Below are positions 39,608 to 52,300 of a stretch of DNA of 64,000 nt, piece after piece. Below the pieces are notes generated by a model, which saw nothing but the letters and a program-made list of their open reading frames with translations, ran no database searches and had not been told where the DNA came from. Position 1 is the stretch's first letter, and each line of letters opens with the position of its first letter. This stretch comes from Megaustenia siamemsis (lineage: Eukaryota; Mollusca; Gastropoda; Stylommatophora; Ariophantidae), in NCBI GenBank assembly GCA_032433765.1, contig JAVIAB010000041.1:77056335-77120334 (forward strand), read 5' to 3'. A program made the position numbers and the translations under genes.

Positions 39608-42150
39608 GTATTTTCTCCAGCCTATCAATTTGAGTCGTACTGACAGTAAGAATGGCCAGGGCATACTCGATTGGTGCGCGGACTAATCCTGGAACAGAGT
39701 AGTAAGTAGCCTCTGCTCGATGTTGGCAGCTGCGATGACCTTCAAGGCGGCTAATCCTTTGCGGGATTTTGTTATCACATGGTCGACGTGGTCGCTAAAA
39801 CACAGGCTGCGATCAAACTTAAATCCGAGGTATGTCGTCAACTTCTCCCTGGCCATCTCATCAGCTCACATTCGTACTACCGGTGTGGTCGTATTAACGA
39901 TATGATTGTTAAGGGAGAACCATGGAACTGATGCCTATTAGGAATACCCAAGGCACCTGAAACCCCACACCAGGAAGAAATGCGATCGTGTTCGTCTTGC
40001 ATTGTGGAGGCGATTCCCCGTCTGTCTCTTCCCTGTCGATATACAAGAATATCATCTGCAAAAGTCATAGTTCTTCCCCTCCAATCCAGCTGTTGTTCCA
40101 TGATCGTTATTGTGTGCACGTTAAATAGAACTGGTGACAATGGTGAGCCTTATGGCAGTCCTGGACAAATGGATATTGGCTCGGAAGACAAACTTCCACA
40201 TCTGAGTATCACCTTCCTCTGAAACAGTGTCGCGGCGATCCATCTAATGAGGAAGGGGTGCACGGCAGTTTGAGGAGCATATGCATGAGATATTCAAATG
40301 GTACGCTCTTGTATGCATCCTCCAGATCTATAGCAGCAGCACAAGTCTCCTCTCGTCTATGAAAGCTTTCGAAGACGTCATAGGCAAAGACTGCCGCAAT
40401 GAGCCATGTCTATTTGTTATATCTATAACCTCCGAGTGTGGGTGGGAATATGCGTTTCTGTTCAAGTTGACAGGTGAGGACACGAGCAACTATTTTCTCC
40501 AGCAGCTTGCCCGCAGTGTTCTTCATTGTGATGATTCTGTGGGCATTGATCTGAGAATGGTCCTTGTTTGGCTTCGGTTGCGGTAGTAAGTAGCTGTGTA
40601 GCCACTTCTCTTTAATCTGGCCACTCTGAATTCTTGCATGAAACTCATTAGCCAGTTTTGTCAAGTCGTTGTCAGCTAAATCGCCTATGCCATCGTACCG
40701 AACACCATCTGGACCAGAAGCAGTGTTGTGTGACCTTTTAAGTGTCGTGCGAATGGTATCGGTTGTGATTGTGAGATCTTCTTCCAGCCCTACATCCTTA
40801 CACAATTTTGACAGCGATCCCCGTATCTTCATTCTTACAGCCTCATTTCTTTAGTCCGTCTGCTCAATGTAGCGGGCAAGCAGACCCTTTCCTTTGCTCT
40901 CATCAGATGTGTGCCATATCCGACCTGTGCTCTGAAAGTCTGGTATGTCTCTGTGTCGTGTTGTGCCATTCATGCTCCGATGAAGGCGCCAGAATGTGGC
41001 TACCGATTTTTCTGAGCACACTTTTTTCCAGAAGTCATCCCATTTGGCATCCTTAGTCTGCTTAGCACATAGTTTAAAGTGCATCATTTTTTGGTCGACC
41101 TCTACTTTCAGACGCTACAAGAGCTCAGATTGTGTTCTTCCATTCTTTCTGGCTTTCTGCCATGCCTTGGCCGATTGCCTCTTGCTCCGCCAAGCTTCCT
41201 CGACATCTACGTTCCACCAGGGTGGCTGCGTCCATCGCTCCTGCCTCCTACGAGGAGCGCTCTGTTTCCAATGTCTGATTTTGCTAATGACGTCCTGGTC
41301 TGTTTTCTCATAGTTGAATGTGTGGAGCTTTCTTTTCTGACTTCTATTTCTGCTTTTCTCAATTAGGAGGACACATGGATAGTGATCACTTCCGTGGAAC
41401 CACAGTGCACTCCACCTGCAAACCGGTGCGAAGGTGGAAGACACCAGTGCCAGGCCTATGACACTATCAGAGTCCCTGTTCGAGTGGCCATTCTTGTTGC
41501 CCTTCCATCATTCAAGCACACTAAATCGGCCGACACCAGTGTGTTCTCTAGGTTTTCTCCCTGCTTATTGGTTATGACGTCACCCCACTGGTTTCCTCTA
41601 GCATTAAAGTCTCCGCAGAAAATGACGTTCTCTTCATCGAACTCGAAGAGTTTCTGCCATTGTTGTTGTGTTCACCTTCCCATTACAGGCGTACACATTA
41701 ACAATCACGAAATGAACTAGAGTCTGCACCCTAACCGCATGTACCTGCAATTCTGCACTGTCCCACGCAGACATATCAACCTCAGTTGCCATCATATTGT
41801 TGCGGACAAGGATGGCCTGCCCAATGTTTCGTCTATCGTAAAATCAATGAAATCCTTACTGTCCTGTCACCAAGAAGAGTTTCTTGATAAACCGTTATAT
41901 CGGCGCCGCACAGTAGCTTATCAAGAATGGGCCGTCGTTGATTTATGGACCCATAATTCAAATAAGTAACGCACACATAGTTTAGGCGTAGCCTCTCACA
42001 CTTCGACAGTTTAATGCGTCCACGCTTGCCCTGTCGTGTTTTCCATCTTCGATGTTGTCGTTTGGGCTGCATCTGAATACTTACCGTCGTCATAGATGAT
42101 TTTGTCGCTGAACGTCGATGCTGTGGATGGTCTAGACTCACGTGCACTCA
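39608..42150 (-). pseudogene. LINE B copy 3: endonuclease and RT, 3'-truncated
   Basis: From the right on the minus strand: 'LNYGSINQRRPILDKLLCGA' (APE start, about 41960), 'TVYQETLLGD', 'NVIFCGDFNAR'-type segment (about 41620), 'GSDHYPCVLLIEKSRNR' (41390), linker 'MKIRGSLSKLCKDVGLEEDL' and 'SGPDGVRYDGIGD' (40700), 'AHRIITMKNTAGKLLEKIVA' (40530), RT 'SPVLFNVHT' and 'TFADDILVYRQG' (40060), and tether region to 39608. It retains the RT middle that copy 2 lacks. It breaks off before RNase H where LINE A sequence starts. Many frame changes. Confidence 0.83.
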
Positions 42151-43325
42151 CTCAGTCGCACGGTCCAGAACCCGTTTCCACGTTATAAATTGGCCAACTC
42201 CAATAAATAGCTCTACAGCACGCGGATACACTGTGAGCCTTCCACAAATTAAATGAATTACGCGTCCTTGACGACAGACCGACGTAAACAAACCGCCATT
42301 TTTTAACGCGTACAATAGTGCAATCAACAAAAAAAAAGGAGTATAAGTGATTAAATAAGGAAAATGTAACCAAATGCAATTCAAAAGAAGCAACGTGATA
42401 TACATCAAATAGAAAGCGCGTACAATCACATGATCCCTTCAAATATCAATAAAAACAAACAAATAAACAGAAACATTCACTGGAAATCAGCACTTATCTG
42501 TGAGTCATCTGGAGAAGCCAGCGAACAGGGCGCCATATTCCCCGGAAGTTCTGCATGCAGAGTTCATTTTGTAAACTCTAGCACTTTGAAGATCATTCCC
42601 TGGTAGTCACTTAGTAACAACACATTGAACTCATTGTTTTGATTGCTGAGGGGAAGTCGTTTTGTGAAGAAATCGTTGTTGGGATGCTTACAGGAAATCT
42701 TTATCAAGACTGACTTTGCTATTAATCGATGTGTGGTGTTCAATCTAGTCAGAACCCTAGAGAGTATGAAAACGGAAACCATAGTGACGTAAACAGAATC
42801 ATGAAATAGAAAGTAAAAGCTAGTTGTGCTAGAGCATGAGATTTGCGCTAATGAACGATGTACCCGCTACTTGTTGTCGAAGATTAATCCAGGTATCTTT
42901 CCCTCAACTCATTCAAGACTGTTCGCTGACAGTCACTAAAATATAGACCATGTACTGTAATTATTCCGGGTAATTAGCGAGTAGTCGCTTTACGCGTTGT
43001 AAGCATGAGATTTGCTTTCCGAAAATTGCTCTGTTGGAAATCTTGAAGTCTGACTTTGTATAAACTTGCAGCGCGGTGATTCACAATCTCGGTGTAACAT
43101 CGAGGTTCCGTTGTCGGCAAACACAAACAAGTAAATTTCAAACTCTGTCAAATATATAAACACAATGATTCAACCTCATTGTACTGCATAATGAAAGTTT
43201 CCTGGAATTGAATTCAACGTCCGCGGATCTTCAAGACCAGCATTCAGGCTGTGATAGAGCTCGATGTTTTAAAAAAAAAATTAAACTATATATATATCTC
43301 TCACTAAAAGGGAGCTCCCAAAAAA
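42151..43325. other. Unassigned sequence containing repeat R4
   Basis: The phrase 'gtaaactct...cattc/gatcattccctggtagtc..aacaacac..gaactc.t' at 42570-42660 recurs, diverged, at 43600-43700. A related 'tcattcaagactgttcgctg' is at 42908. There is a short (TA) run at about 43290. No gene recognised. Confidence 0.45.
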
Positions 43326-43568
43326 CATCGAAGAGAGAGGCGATCAACATCTTTTGGGCACATCATAAGAATAGGAAAGTTGGAATAAGTTGTTATAACT
43401 GGCAAAATAAAAGGAAAGAGATATCGCGGACGACAAAGAGAGAAAATACTGAACAGATAGTGTCATGACATGGAAAACACTCAACAACAGAACTGATGCG
43501 ATGCACTGTAGATAGAAGATTGTAGAGGGACATGATCGACTACGCCAACCGTCATGGCACATGATGAT
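43326..43568 (+). pseudogene. LINE A 3' end fragment
   Basis: + strand: 'HIIRMGKLE', 'VVITGKIKGKRYRGRQREKI' and the last segment equivalent to 6602-6745 ('gatgcgatgcactgtagata', 'ggcacatgatgat'). It lacks an upstream RT. No TSD identified. Confidence 0.7.
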
Positions 43569-43722
43569 ATCTCTCACTACCTGTAACTTTCAGAGAACAA
43601 TCAGTAAACTCTAAGACATTCAAGACTGTTCCCTAGTAGTCTCTCGGCAACAGCACAGGGAACTCGTCGGTTTGGGTGCTGAGCGGAAATTCACTTCAGC
43701 GATGTGAAGATGTAAACTACTA

Positions 43723-44385
43723 TAGTCCGTTCAGATTCGTTTGCCGAGATGTTATGATTTATAATTCAAAAAGTTCTTGATGATTTCACATGATTTTTGG
43801 CATACGGTGTTAAAATGTCCATGTCACGAGAACATATGTGTTACTCGATGTCTAGCTATAACGGTTTTCTTAAAGCGGCGAATTCCTTTGATCTTTGCCC
43901 ATGTAACTATTATTTTGACCCTAATCAAAATGTTTTACAGTAATCTAGTGCAACGATGACCCATAGGCGTGTCCATAAAATTTTACTTGGTGGCAAGTAT
44001 ACAAATTTTAAATTATATATAGAACTTTTGTTCGTAGAGTCAATTTGATATAGTTCCATGCTCTTGGTGTGAGTTTCCCAAATGTTGTCGCTGCCTTTCA
44101 AATACGTACATTTAGTTCCTCATCATGATCATTCAGAATCAGACGAGTCAAATAGGTCGATTACTGCTTTCGGCTGAACAAACAACAAACCATCCTTTTT
44201 CCAATATTCCTCTTCTTGTCGTAACACATGATCCTCACATTTTACCCAGTAGTCTTTATTGATAAAAAAATATTTTTATAGCGACATTAGTATTCTAAAC
44301 CTAACTTCAAAAGATCAATGCAAATGAACAATAAGTGTTTGAAAAAAATAAATTAATGTCTAGGCAAACGAATCTGAACGGACTA
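43723..44385 (-). mobile_element. Internally deleted Sailor derivative (663 bp, MITE-like)
   Basis: Same terminal repeats as 4211-6599, flanked by TA at 43721-43722 and 44386-44387. It retains the left ~400 bp, then jumps at 'cctcatca/tgatcattcag' (loss of sequence equivalent to 4613-4815) and again at 'tctttatt/gataaaaaaatat' (loss of most of the transposase gene, equivalent to about 4954-6472). It keeps the captured LINE RT fragment and the last codons of the transposase. It needs transposase from elsewhere to move. Confidence 0.93.
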
Positions 44386-44396
44386 TAATTACTACA

Positions 44397-44620
44397 TCAA
44401 GCTTGGGCAGTTGGTGCTCATAAGCCTGGGAGGGCCGACTATCTAAGGGCAGAATCCCCCTACAGAAAAGACAATCTGCTGCCTTGCAGGAAGAGTGGGG
44501 ACAATTCAAAAGCTACGCAAACCTGAATAAAATGCTGGCTGAAATCGGAAGCACTGGGCCACTGGCGCAGAACACAGTGCAACGTTTTAACAAGTAATCA
44601 ATCAGACTGGATTTGGTCCA
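44397..44620. repeat. Repeat R3, second copy
   Basis: It matches the centre of the inverted repeat (26163-26390) in the same orientation and order, here without flanking arms. Confidence 0.75.
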
Positions 44621-44621
44621 T

Positions 44622-44846
44622 CTACTATGCCATGCTATTCACAGTTCTCCTCCATTAGTCCCCATTGAGACACTTCGGTGCTCTCCTATATACTTGTTTT
44701 CTGAGTTACTTACCCCTCATATGTTTTTATTATACCCCACTCACAGACATCTCACTCTTTCCGCCTTTTGAGTACCTGTTAGTCTACTACTCTATTCTCC
44801 TTTGTGTTTACACACTGACTCCGGTGTGCACTCCTCTGGTTCTGTG
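44622..44846 (+). mobile_element. Possible left part of PLE 3, cut by the LTR element
   Basis: The C/T-rich sequence ('tattcacagttctcctccat', 'attataccccactcacagac') resembles PLE 3' sequence at 18840-19060. It ends in ctgtg, the TSD of the LTR retrotransposon. The sequence after that element (51489 on, 'ctgtgtgcattatggccaca') resembles 'ctgtgtgcgcacattttta' of PLE 1 and 2. Confidence 0.45.
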
Positions 44847-46077
44847 TGTTATAGGGTCGTCTTGTTCTTTATATAGTGGCTAGTACTTCAATGATCACAG
44901 CACATCACAACATTGATGTAACATGTAACAGATAAGATCATGACAGAGTCGTTTTCTTTAATATATAATGATAATCACATTTATTGGATTTTCTGCTGGC
45001 ACACATGATCTATAGTCTGGATGCAATTATTAAATTAATGTTCATTAATTTAGGAATTCTTCTGAGGCAAGTCGCCGTGTAGTTATGAAGATATTCCAGC
45101 ATCCTAATCATACAATTTATTCAGCATGGTCTACTTACACTTGTGAGAATTTATGAACACACACAACTTGAATTAATCTTCACTGTCTTTCAAAGCTACT
45201 TCACACCTATAATTATAACTTGTTGATTCTTAACTGACTTGGCTAACTCAAGACTCCTACTCTTAACTTTCTCACTGTTCTGACTCTAACTGTTTCTAAA
45301 CTGCTTAACTGCTTCTTGTCTAGATGTTTCTACTTCTAACCTTCTGACTGTCTCTTCTAAATCTCTGGCTAAGCTTCTCTGTCCTAACTCCTTGTTCTTT
45401 AAATACTCCTCAACTCTCTTCTACCTGCGAGATGGTGACCAATAAGATCATCGCAAATTGACCACTCCAACGTGATCTGGTCACTCAATGTTTACGTGTC
45501 CAGTGTCCACTATCTGTGACTCACACCTGGACTTTCCCAAATCTGGACAAAGCATCCTATTTTTCGCCTACTTGGTGACATAATGTTACCTCATGACAAT
45601 GACCTCTCCTGGAAGTTGGATGACCACTTATCAGCCGGCCAAAGTCATGGGATTAACGCATGCTCATCACAATAACAACTACTAGTTGTTGTGAACATGA
45701 TGGACACTCGTGGAGCTCTGACAATAACACCACGAGGTCGTTGCATGTTACTAGTCATACCTGGTCCTTTCCAACAACTTTGCTCTTGTGAACCTGGCAT
45801 GGACATCTAACTTAGTTTGGTGGGTGTCCTACCCCTACCCCTGCAGACACTGCGCTATCTTCTGTTGCATGGAAAATTCCATGGGCTCTTAACTCTCATC
45901 GTGTCGTCCTCTATTCTACCTCTCTCCTTCCTCACTCTGACTAACTGTTATTCCTGGAAAATTACCATAGTTAAAATCTGCTGGTCGCCACTATATGATA
46001 CTGCCATCGTCTATTCAAGGAGCGGTAACGACTAAATTACCTGCTCTCTCTATGCTTCCTTAGCTTACTCTGTTACA
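44847..46077 (-). repeat. LTR (3' LTR in element orientation), 1231 bp
   Basis: + strand start tgttatagggtcgtcttgtt, end gcttactctgttaca. The + strand contains a 72-codon frame (45817-46035) that is identical in the other LTR. It reflects LTR identity and is not a gene. Confidence 0.92.
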
Positions 46078-49000
46078 TATTCCTCCCTTATTACATATGA
46101 GATTTATTTCTAAGTAAATAAATCTTAGTATCATCTACATAAAAAATAGTGACAGAGTTATATGGAACATCAATAATATATTACTATTAATCATAATAGT
46201 CAAAACAAAACTCTAAATTTCCTTACAAAAAATCAGTACAAAAAATACTTGTCACAATAACAATCAATCTTTAAAAACCCTAGATCATCAACAATATCTT
46301 GGAGATAGTAAGGTACTGTACCATACAAGAATTCTTTTAAAAAAAAATCTAAACAAATTTTAAATTTTTTATAGGGGACATAATTTTCAAAGTATGTCCA
46401 GTTGTGTCCCTTGAATGAGTAACTCAACCATTTACTATAATGCAAGTCTTATTGAAAATGTTAACTAATTCTTGACAATGACTGTTTGTCAGCTTCTTGA
46501 GGCTACATCACAGGCATCACCAGACATCTGTCGACTGGCATCTGTGACTCCAATATCCTATAAATAAACTCATAAGACAAACCATGTACAACACGCATTT
46601 GTAAGGTATTAATAAAACATTAAACATTATCTTCAACATTTTACAAATGAAACCTCTGACAGACTGTCAAAGAAGTCTGAAATAAAAATATTCATAGTTA
46701 AAAATTTTCACATATTTGCTCAATTCACATAGAACATATATGACCAAACTTAGACAATGCACACATCTCCGGAGACTACAAATCACAAACAACACTTAGT
46801 TTGAGCAACAATATATCAATATACATTCATATATATACTTCAGACTTATTTACATCATACTCTTTCTCTGAGCCTCATTTCTCTATATATACCTGACTTC
46901 TTGTAAGTCATCATAAATCTAAATCAATTCTTGAAGTTTCTCTCAAGTTCCAGTTTAATTACCCATGAGTCCATCCTTTAGACTCATTTCTCATGATACT
47001 CTTCTAGTATCTCCTCTCTACTCTCAATATCAGAATTATCTGGATACAGTCCACTTGACAGTATCTATCAGTCATATTCATTTATTCGACTCGGATATTT
47101 CTATTTACATCTCTTACTCACATGACTAACATTTAGTCTCTATAACTTCTGGAAACTCTCTCTCAAGTTCCATTTCTCTTTATATAACCTTTTACGAGTT
47201 ACCACTCTGGTTACATGTTTCACATGAGTCTCCTCTAGACCCATCTTCTTCAGGTCATTACCTCTCATACAACTTAAAATCTCTTAATTTCTTATGTAAC
47301 CTTTCTGAGTTATCACTCAGTTACATAATTTCACATGAGTCTCATCCTTTAGACTCATTATCATGATACTCTTCTAGTATCATCTATTTATTCTCAAGAT
47401 CAGGATTATCTGAATACCATCCACTTGACAGCATCTAACATTCATTTGACTCTGAATAATCTGCATACATCTCTTGTATTCCCAGGACTACTATTCAGTC
47501 TCAATATATCATGATACTCTTGTAGTATCTTCTAAGGCTCAAGATCAGAATTATCTGGACACCATCCACTTGACAGCATCTATCAGTCATATTCATTTAT
47601 TCGACTCAGATATTCTTATTTACATCTCTTACATTCACAGGACTAACATTTAGTCTCTATAACTTCTGGAAACTCTCTCTCAAGTTCCATTTCTCTTTAT
47701 ATAACCTTTTACGAGTTACCACTCTGGTTACACGATTATTTTCACATGAGTCTACTTCTTTAGACTCATCTTCTTCAGGTCATTACCTCTCACACAACTT
47801 AAAATCTCTTAATTTCTTATGTAACCTTTCTGAGTTATCACTCAGTTACATAATTTCACATGAGTCTCCTCTAGACTCCTTTTCTCATGATACTTCTCTT
47901 AGTATTCACATTTATAACCTAATTTCCTTAGGTCTCAATAAGCACAGGTTATCATCACCTTGCTTCTCACTTCTCATTCTTCAACAACTCTTAACTTTCA
48001 ATAACACTCTCATCTCCTTGCTACACACTTATATTGGTCAGTCGTTCCTTGGATTACCATCCAACTTCGCAAGTTTAAGAACTCTGACCAACTCGTAGTT
48101 AGTACCATATGTTTCACATTGGTAACTCTTAACTTCTAGTTCATCTGAGGTAATCTCTATTTCCTCAGCTCTCTTGTCTTCTATATTCTCTTGACACTAC
48201 TATCATCTCCAGACATTCTCTATAAATCATCTCTTGTTTGTCCATTCTGAGTTCTCTTAACTCTAGGTACGCTAAGACTTCTGCGTCTGTAGATAGCGTC
48301 CTCTCAACTCGACTCAAGCCTTAATTAAGCCAATGTAAACATGGTTATCACCATTTTTATTCGTTACTTCGGGTGACTCACTCCCCAAGTGGTCACCTAT
48401 ATGGCTTAACTACATTCTGGCTTCTCTTTAGTCAGTTATCACAGGTAAACCTTGGGAATCCCTTACCCTTGTTTACATTCTCGTCTATCGACTCTCGTAT
48501 CTCTTATACGATCATAACTTTAGGAACCTTATTGTCCCTCTATTGACATCTTCATACATATAGTCTTTATAATTCATCTCCTGTCTACATAGTAAATATT
48601 AATATCTCTTATTGCAGCATAAGACCCGTTTAGTCGTATCCATGTTCCATCTATTTCTTATTGAATATATGCTCATATTTGAATCACATCTTCTCATATG
48701 ATTTCTTCCTTGCTGGCTAAATCTAAAGTTCCATCCATTGTCGTAAGATCCTTCCTAAGTCAATATAAATTAATCATCTGTCCTCTGTTGGCTAGTCCTT
48801 CAATGGAAATATTTATGATCTGTCACTGGATATCATCTCTTACACCAGATCTCACAAATGCCCTTTCCGTTAGACCAATACTCTGTCTCCGTATGTACAC
48901 ACAGGCATTAATTCTACCTTACCTTCCCATGAATGTGGATACCTCATCCGATCAAGCCTGTAAAGTTATATTCTTTAGGTCTCTCCAGTTCAGTGTTAAG

Positions 49001-50257
49001 TCTGCAAATTCTCTACACTCTCCCTCCATCCTCTTAAGTTTGATGGCAGGTTTATCGCCGGTCTTAGTTCGTTCAGTGTTTCGGTTGTGGGGTCTACTGT
49101 GGTTGCCATGTTTCCTATAATAATAATACCTACCTCTCCCTTGGCTATTGATAGAACAAACAATTAAAATTTATTATATGTTATATTACATGTACTAATT
49201 ATCAGCACTTTATGAGCTCTGGCCTCAGTCTCTGAAATAAATAGAAATTATTATTAATTTCCCTGTGGAATAAAAACAGTGTAGTCTAAAAATTATTATT
49301 ATTTAATTTCCCTGTGGAATAAACAATGTAGAATTTCCAACACTAATTAAAGAATACATCCAGTACAATTTAAAAATGGTTACAGAACAATATAACATAT
49401 GGTATGTCACCTTTACCAATAATAATATTAAAATTACTTATTTTTAAGCCAAACTACATAACAGTACTCTTTAAAAAATTCAACCAGCTGTTTAAAAAAA
49501 TTGTTTACAATATTCGCTGGTATATTAATTAATAATACTTTCTAAAAATCATTAATTAATTAATTACTTAACCAACTACTTAATAAATAAATTATTGTTT
49601 CTCAGCTGTTGATGATCGGTTTCTTCCTTCTGTCTTCTAAGTCTAAAGTCTAATGTTAATTTATTTTAATTTCTAACACACGCGAATGGCCATTGTAATA
49701 TTTATCTATTAACACTCTTACTTGTTACTTGACTGGTTTCTCTAAATAAAAACTACACCACTTGAAATTATTAATTATCAATCACAATTCACAATTTTCC
49801 TCAATAAATTGCCACATGGGAAAATTCGACACGTTCGACAATTACAAATGTGTCGGAAGTTATCTGACGATGACGATATTCTGTTGAGAGTTATGCCTCT
49901 TCCTGAATACTTTCAAAATAAACACTGTGGTGGGTCACAGTTCAAAGGTCGGCCTCATTGATGAACTTGGAATCTCAGGTGGACGAAACAATGATTTGTG
50001 CTGAATAAAATTTTAGTGCCTCTCTTAGACACTTGACACAGGTAAATTTCAGACTTGTAACACCGTAATCTGACCTGAAGGACAGGTAGAACTGTGGTCG
50101 TGTTGAACTTTTGACCTTAGTAGACGGTACACGATATTTCCAGGTTGAAAACTGGACTGGCTTTTTATTCTTCCGTTAACTTTTCTGTCACTCTTATTTG
50201 ATTTCTCTTCGCGACAAACCCAGAATTCGTGCTGTGTCCATGGACCAAATTTATAAA
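46078..50257 (-). mobile_element. Internal region of the LTR element, apparently non-coding
   Basis: Minus strand. Next to the 5' LTR lies 'tttataaatttggtccatgg', a possible but unproven primer site. A Met at 49109 opens a 37-codon frame starting MATTVDPTTETLNELRPAI, possibly a decayed gag start. A 70-codon frame (46445-46233) near the 3' LTR is unrecognised. The + strand is C/T-rich with internal repeats at 46990-47890. Confidence 0.75.
46990..47890. repeat. Internal direct repeats of the LTR element
   Basis: 'catgatactcttctagtatc', 'ccacttgacag.atctatca', 'tataacttctggaaactctc', 'tataaccttttacgagttac', 'tcttcaggtcattacctctc' and 'cataatttcacatgagtct' occur twice in order, offset about 520 bp. 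An extra partial unit of the first motifs lies between (about 47359-47510). Confidence 0.85.
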
Positions 50258-51488
50258 TGTTATAGGGTCGTCTTGTTCTTTATATAGTGGCTAGTACTTC
50301 AATGATCACAGCACATCACAACATTGATGTAACATGTAACAGATAAGATCATGACAGAGTCGTTTTCTTTAATATATAATGATAATCACATTTATTGGAT
50401 TTTCTGCTGGCACACATGATCTATAGTCTGGATGCAATTATTAAATTAATGTTCATTAATTTAGGAATTCTTCTGAGGCAAGTCGCCGTGTAGTTATGAA
50501 GATATTCCAGCATCCTAATCATACAATTTATTCAGCATGGTCTACTTACACTTGTGAGAATTTATGAACACACACAACTTGAATTAATCTTCACTGTCTT
50601 TCAAAGCTACTTCACACCTATAATTATAACTTGTTGATTCTTAACTGACTTGGCTAACTCAAGACTCCTACTCTTAACTTTCTCACTGTTCTGACTCTAA
50701 CTGTTTCTAAACTGCTTAACTGCTTCTTGTCTAGATGTTTCTACTTCTAACCTTCTGACTGTCTCTTCTAAATCTCTGGCTAAGCTTCTCTGTCCTAACT
50801 CCTTGTTCTTTAAATACTCCTCAACTCTCTTCTACCTGCGAGATGGTGACCAATAAGATCATCGCAAATTGACCACTCCAACGTGATCTGGTCACTCAAT
50901 GTTTACGTGTCCAGTGTCCACTATCTGTGACTCACACCTGGACTTTCCCAAATCTGGACAAAGCATCCTATTTTTCGCCTACTTGGTGACATAATGTTAC
51001 CTCATGACAATGACCTCTCCTGGAAGTTGGATGACCACTTATCAGCCGGCCAAAGTCATGGGATTAACGCATGCTCATCACAATAACAACTACTAGTTGT
51101 TGTGAACATGATGGACACTCGTGGAGCTCTGACAATAACACCACGAGGTCGTTGCATGTTACTAGTCATACCTGGTCCTTTCCAACAACTTTGCTCTTGT
51201 GAACCTGGCATGGACATCTAACTTAGTTTGGTGGGTGTCCTACCCCTACCCCTGCAGACACTGCGCTATCTTCTGTTGCATGGAAAATTCCATGGGCTCT
51301 TAACTCTCATCGTGTCGTCCTCTATTCTACCTCTCTCCTTCCTCACTCTGACTAACTGTTATTCCTGGAAAATTACCATAGTTAAAATCTGCTGGTCGCC
51401 ACTATATGATACTGCCATCGTCTATTCAAGGAGCGGTAACGACTAAATTACCTGCTCTCTCTATGCTTCCTTAGCTTACTCTGTTACA
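50258..51488 (-). repeat. LTR (5' LTR in element orientation), 1231 bp
   Basis: Same sequence and length as 44847-46077. Followed on the right by the TSD ctgtg. Confidence 0.92.
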
Positions 51489-51578
51489 CTGTGTGCATTA
51501 TGGCCACATTTCTGCACACACATGTATATCCCCGTATAGATGTGCACATGCATGTATTTGTTCATATGTGTGGGCATT

Positions 51579-51580
<2 letters not shown>

Positions 51581-51641
<61 letters not shown>
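51581..51641. repeat. (TA)n microsatellite
   Basis: About 30 uninterrupted TA units. Short frames reading Tyr-Ile repeats across it are artefacts. Confidence 0.97.
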
Positions 51642-51645
<4 letters not shown>

Positions 51646-52147
51646 GACCCTCTAGGTCGAGTTAACCTAGAAAGCGTTCCCCTCACTCGTGCATTTTTAG
51701 AACCCTTCACCTGACCAGAGGGTGGTATAATTACAGCCACACTAGGGTTACCATTTCCTTTTCACTCTGACCTCGGTCCGAGAAACACAGGACACACAGG
51801 GAAGCTATTGTTATTTTCTGTAACATATTTCGATTATTTTTGTTTTGGATGTTTCGTTACTGGTTAGCTATGTAGGATTAGTTTTACTTGCATAACCGGG
51901 AGTGTGTGTGTGTTTTTTGTTTGTTCCTGCTGAAGGCCTATTGGGTCGAATCGACTTTCGAATCTGTGTCGTCTACTAATCACGTAAAGCTTCTAACATA
52001 CCATTTTTATTTCAATTTTTCCTCGCATTCAGCTTTACTGCAGCTTCGCATTTGTATGCACTCATGTGAATTTCTTTGTCTTAACCCCTTACTAGTACAA
52101 TACCGCTGCTACTTAATGTTTGTATTTCGTCCTAAGCGTTTACTTTA

Positions 52148-52247
<100 letters not shown>

Positions 52248-52300
52248 TAGTTTAGACCGTTTACTAGACTGCCATTTTTGTATTATCCTTTAGTATTAGT

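Larger units (their letters stand above)
44847..51488 (-). mobile_element. LTR retrotransposon, 6.64 kb, complete ends, no pol found
   Basis: Two direct 1231-bp LTRs (44847-46077 and 50258-51488), TG...CA ends, and an exact 5-bp TSD ctgtg (44842-44846 and 51489-51493). A purine tract 'aagggaggaa' next to the left LTR (minus strand) sets the orientation: 5' LTR on the right. The internal 4.18 kb has no frame above ~140 codons and no protease, RT, RNase H or integrase motif that I can see, so this is a large non-autonomous element (LARD-like). The LTRs showed no difference where I compared them, which implies recent insertion. Confidence 0.9.

Noticed and set aside
45817..46035. 72-codon frame conserved perfectly at 51228-51446
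   Set aside because: Identity is explained by the two LTRs; no motif and no selection evidence.
48698..49120. 140-codon + strand frame inside the LTR element
   Set aside because: It is on the strand opposite to the element's orientation, in low-complexity C/T-rich sequence, without motifs.
51493..51740. Tyr-Ile repeat frames at 51.5 kb and 56.5 kb
   Set aside because: Translations of (TA)n microsatellites.
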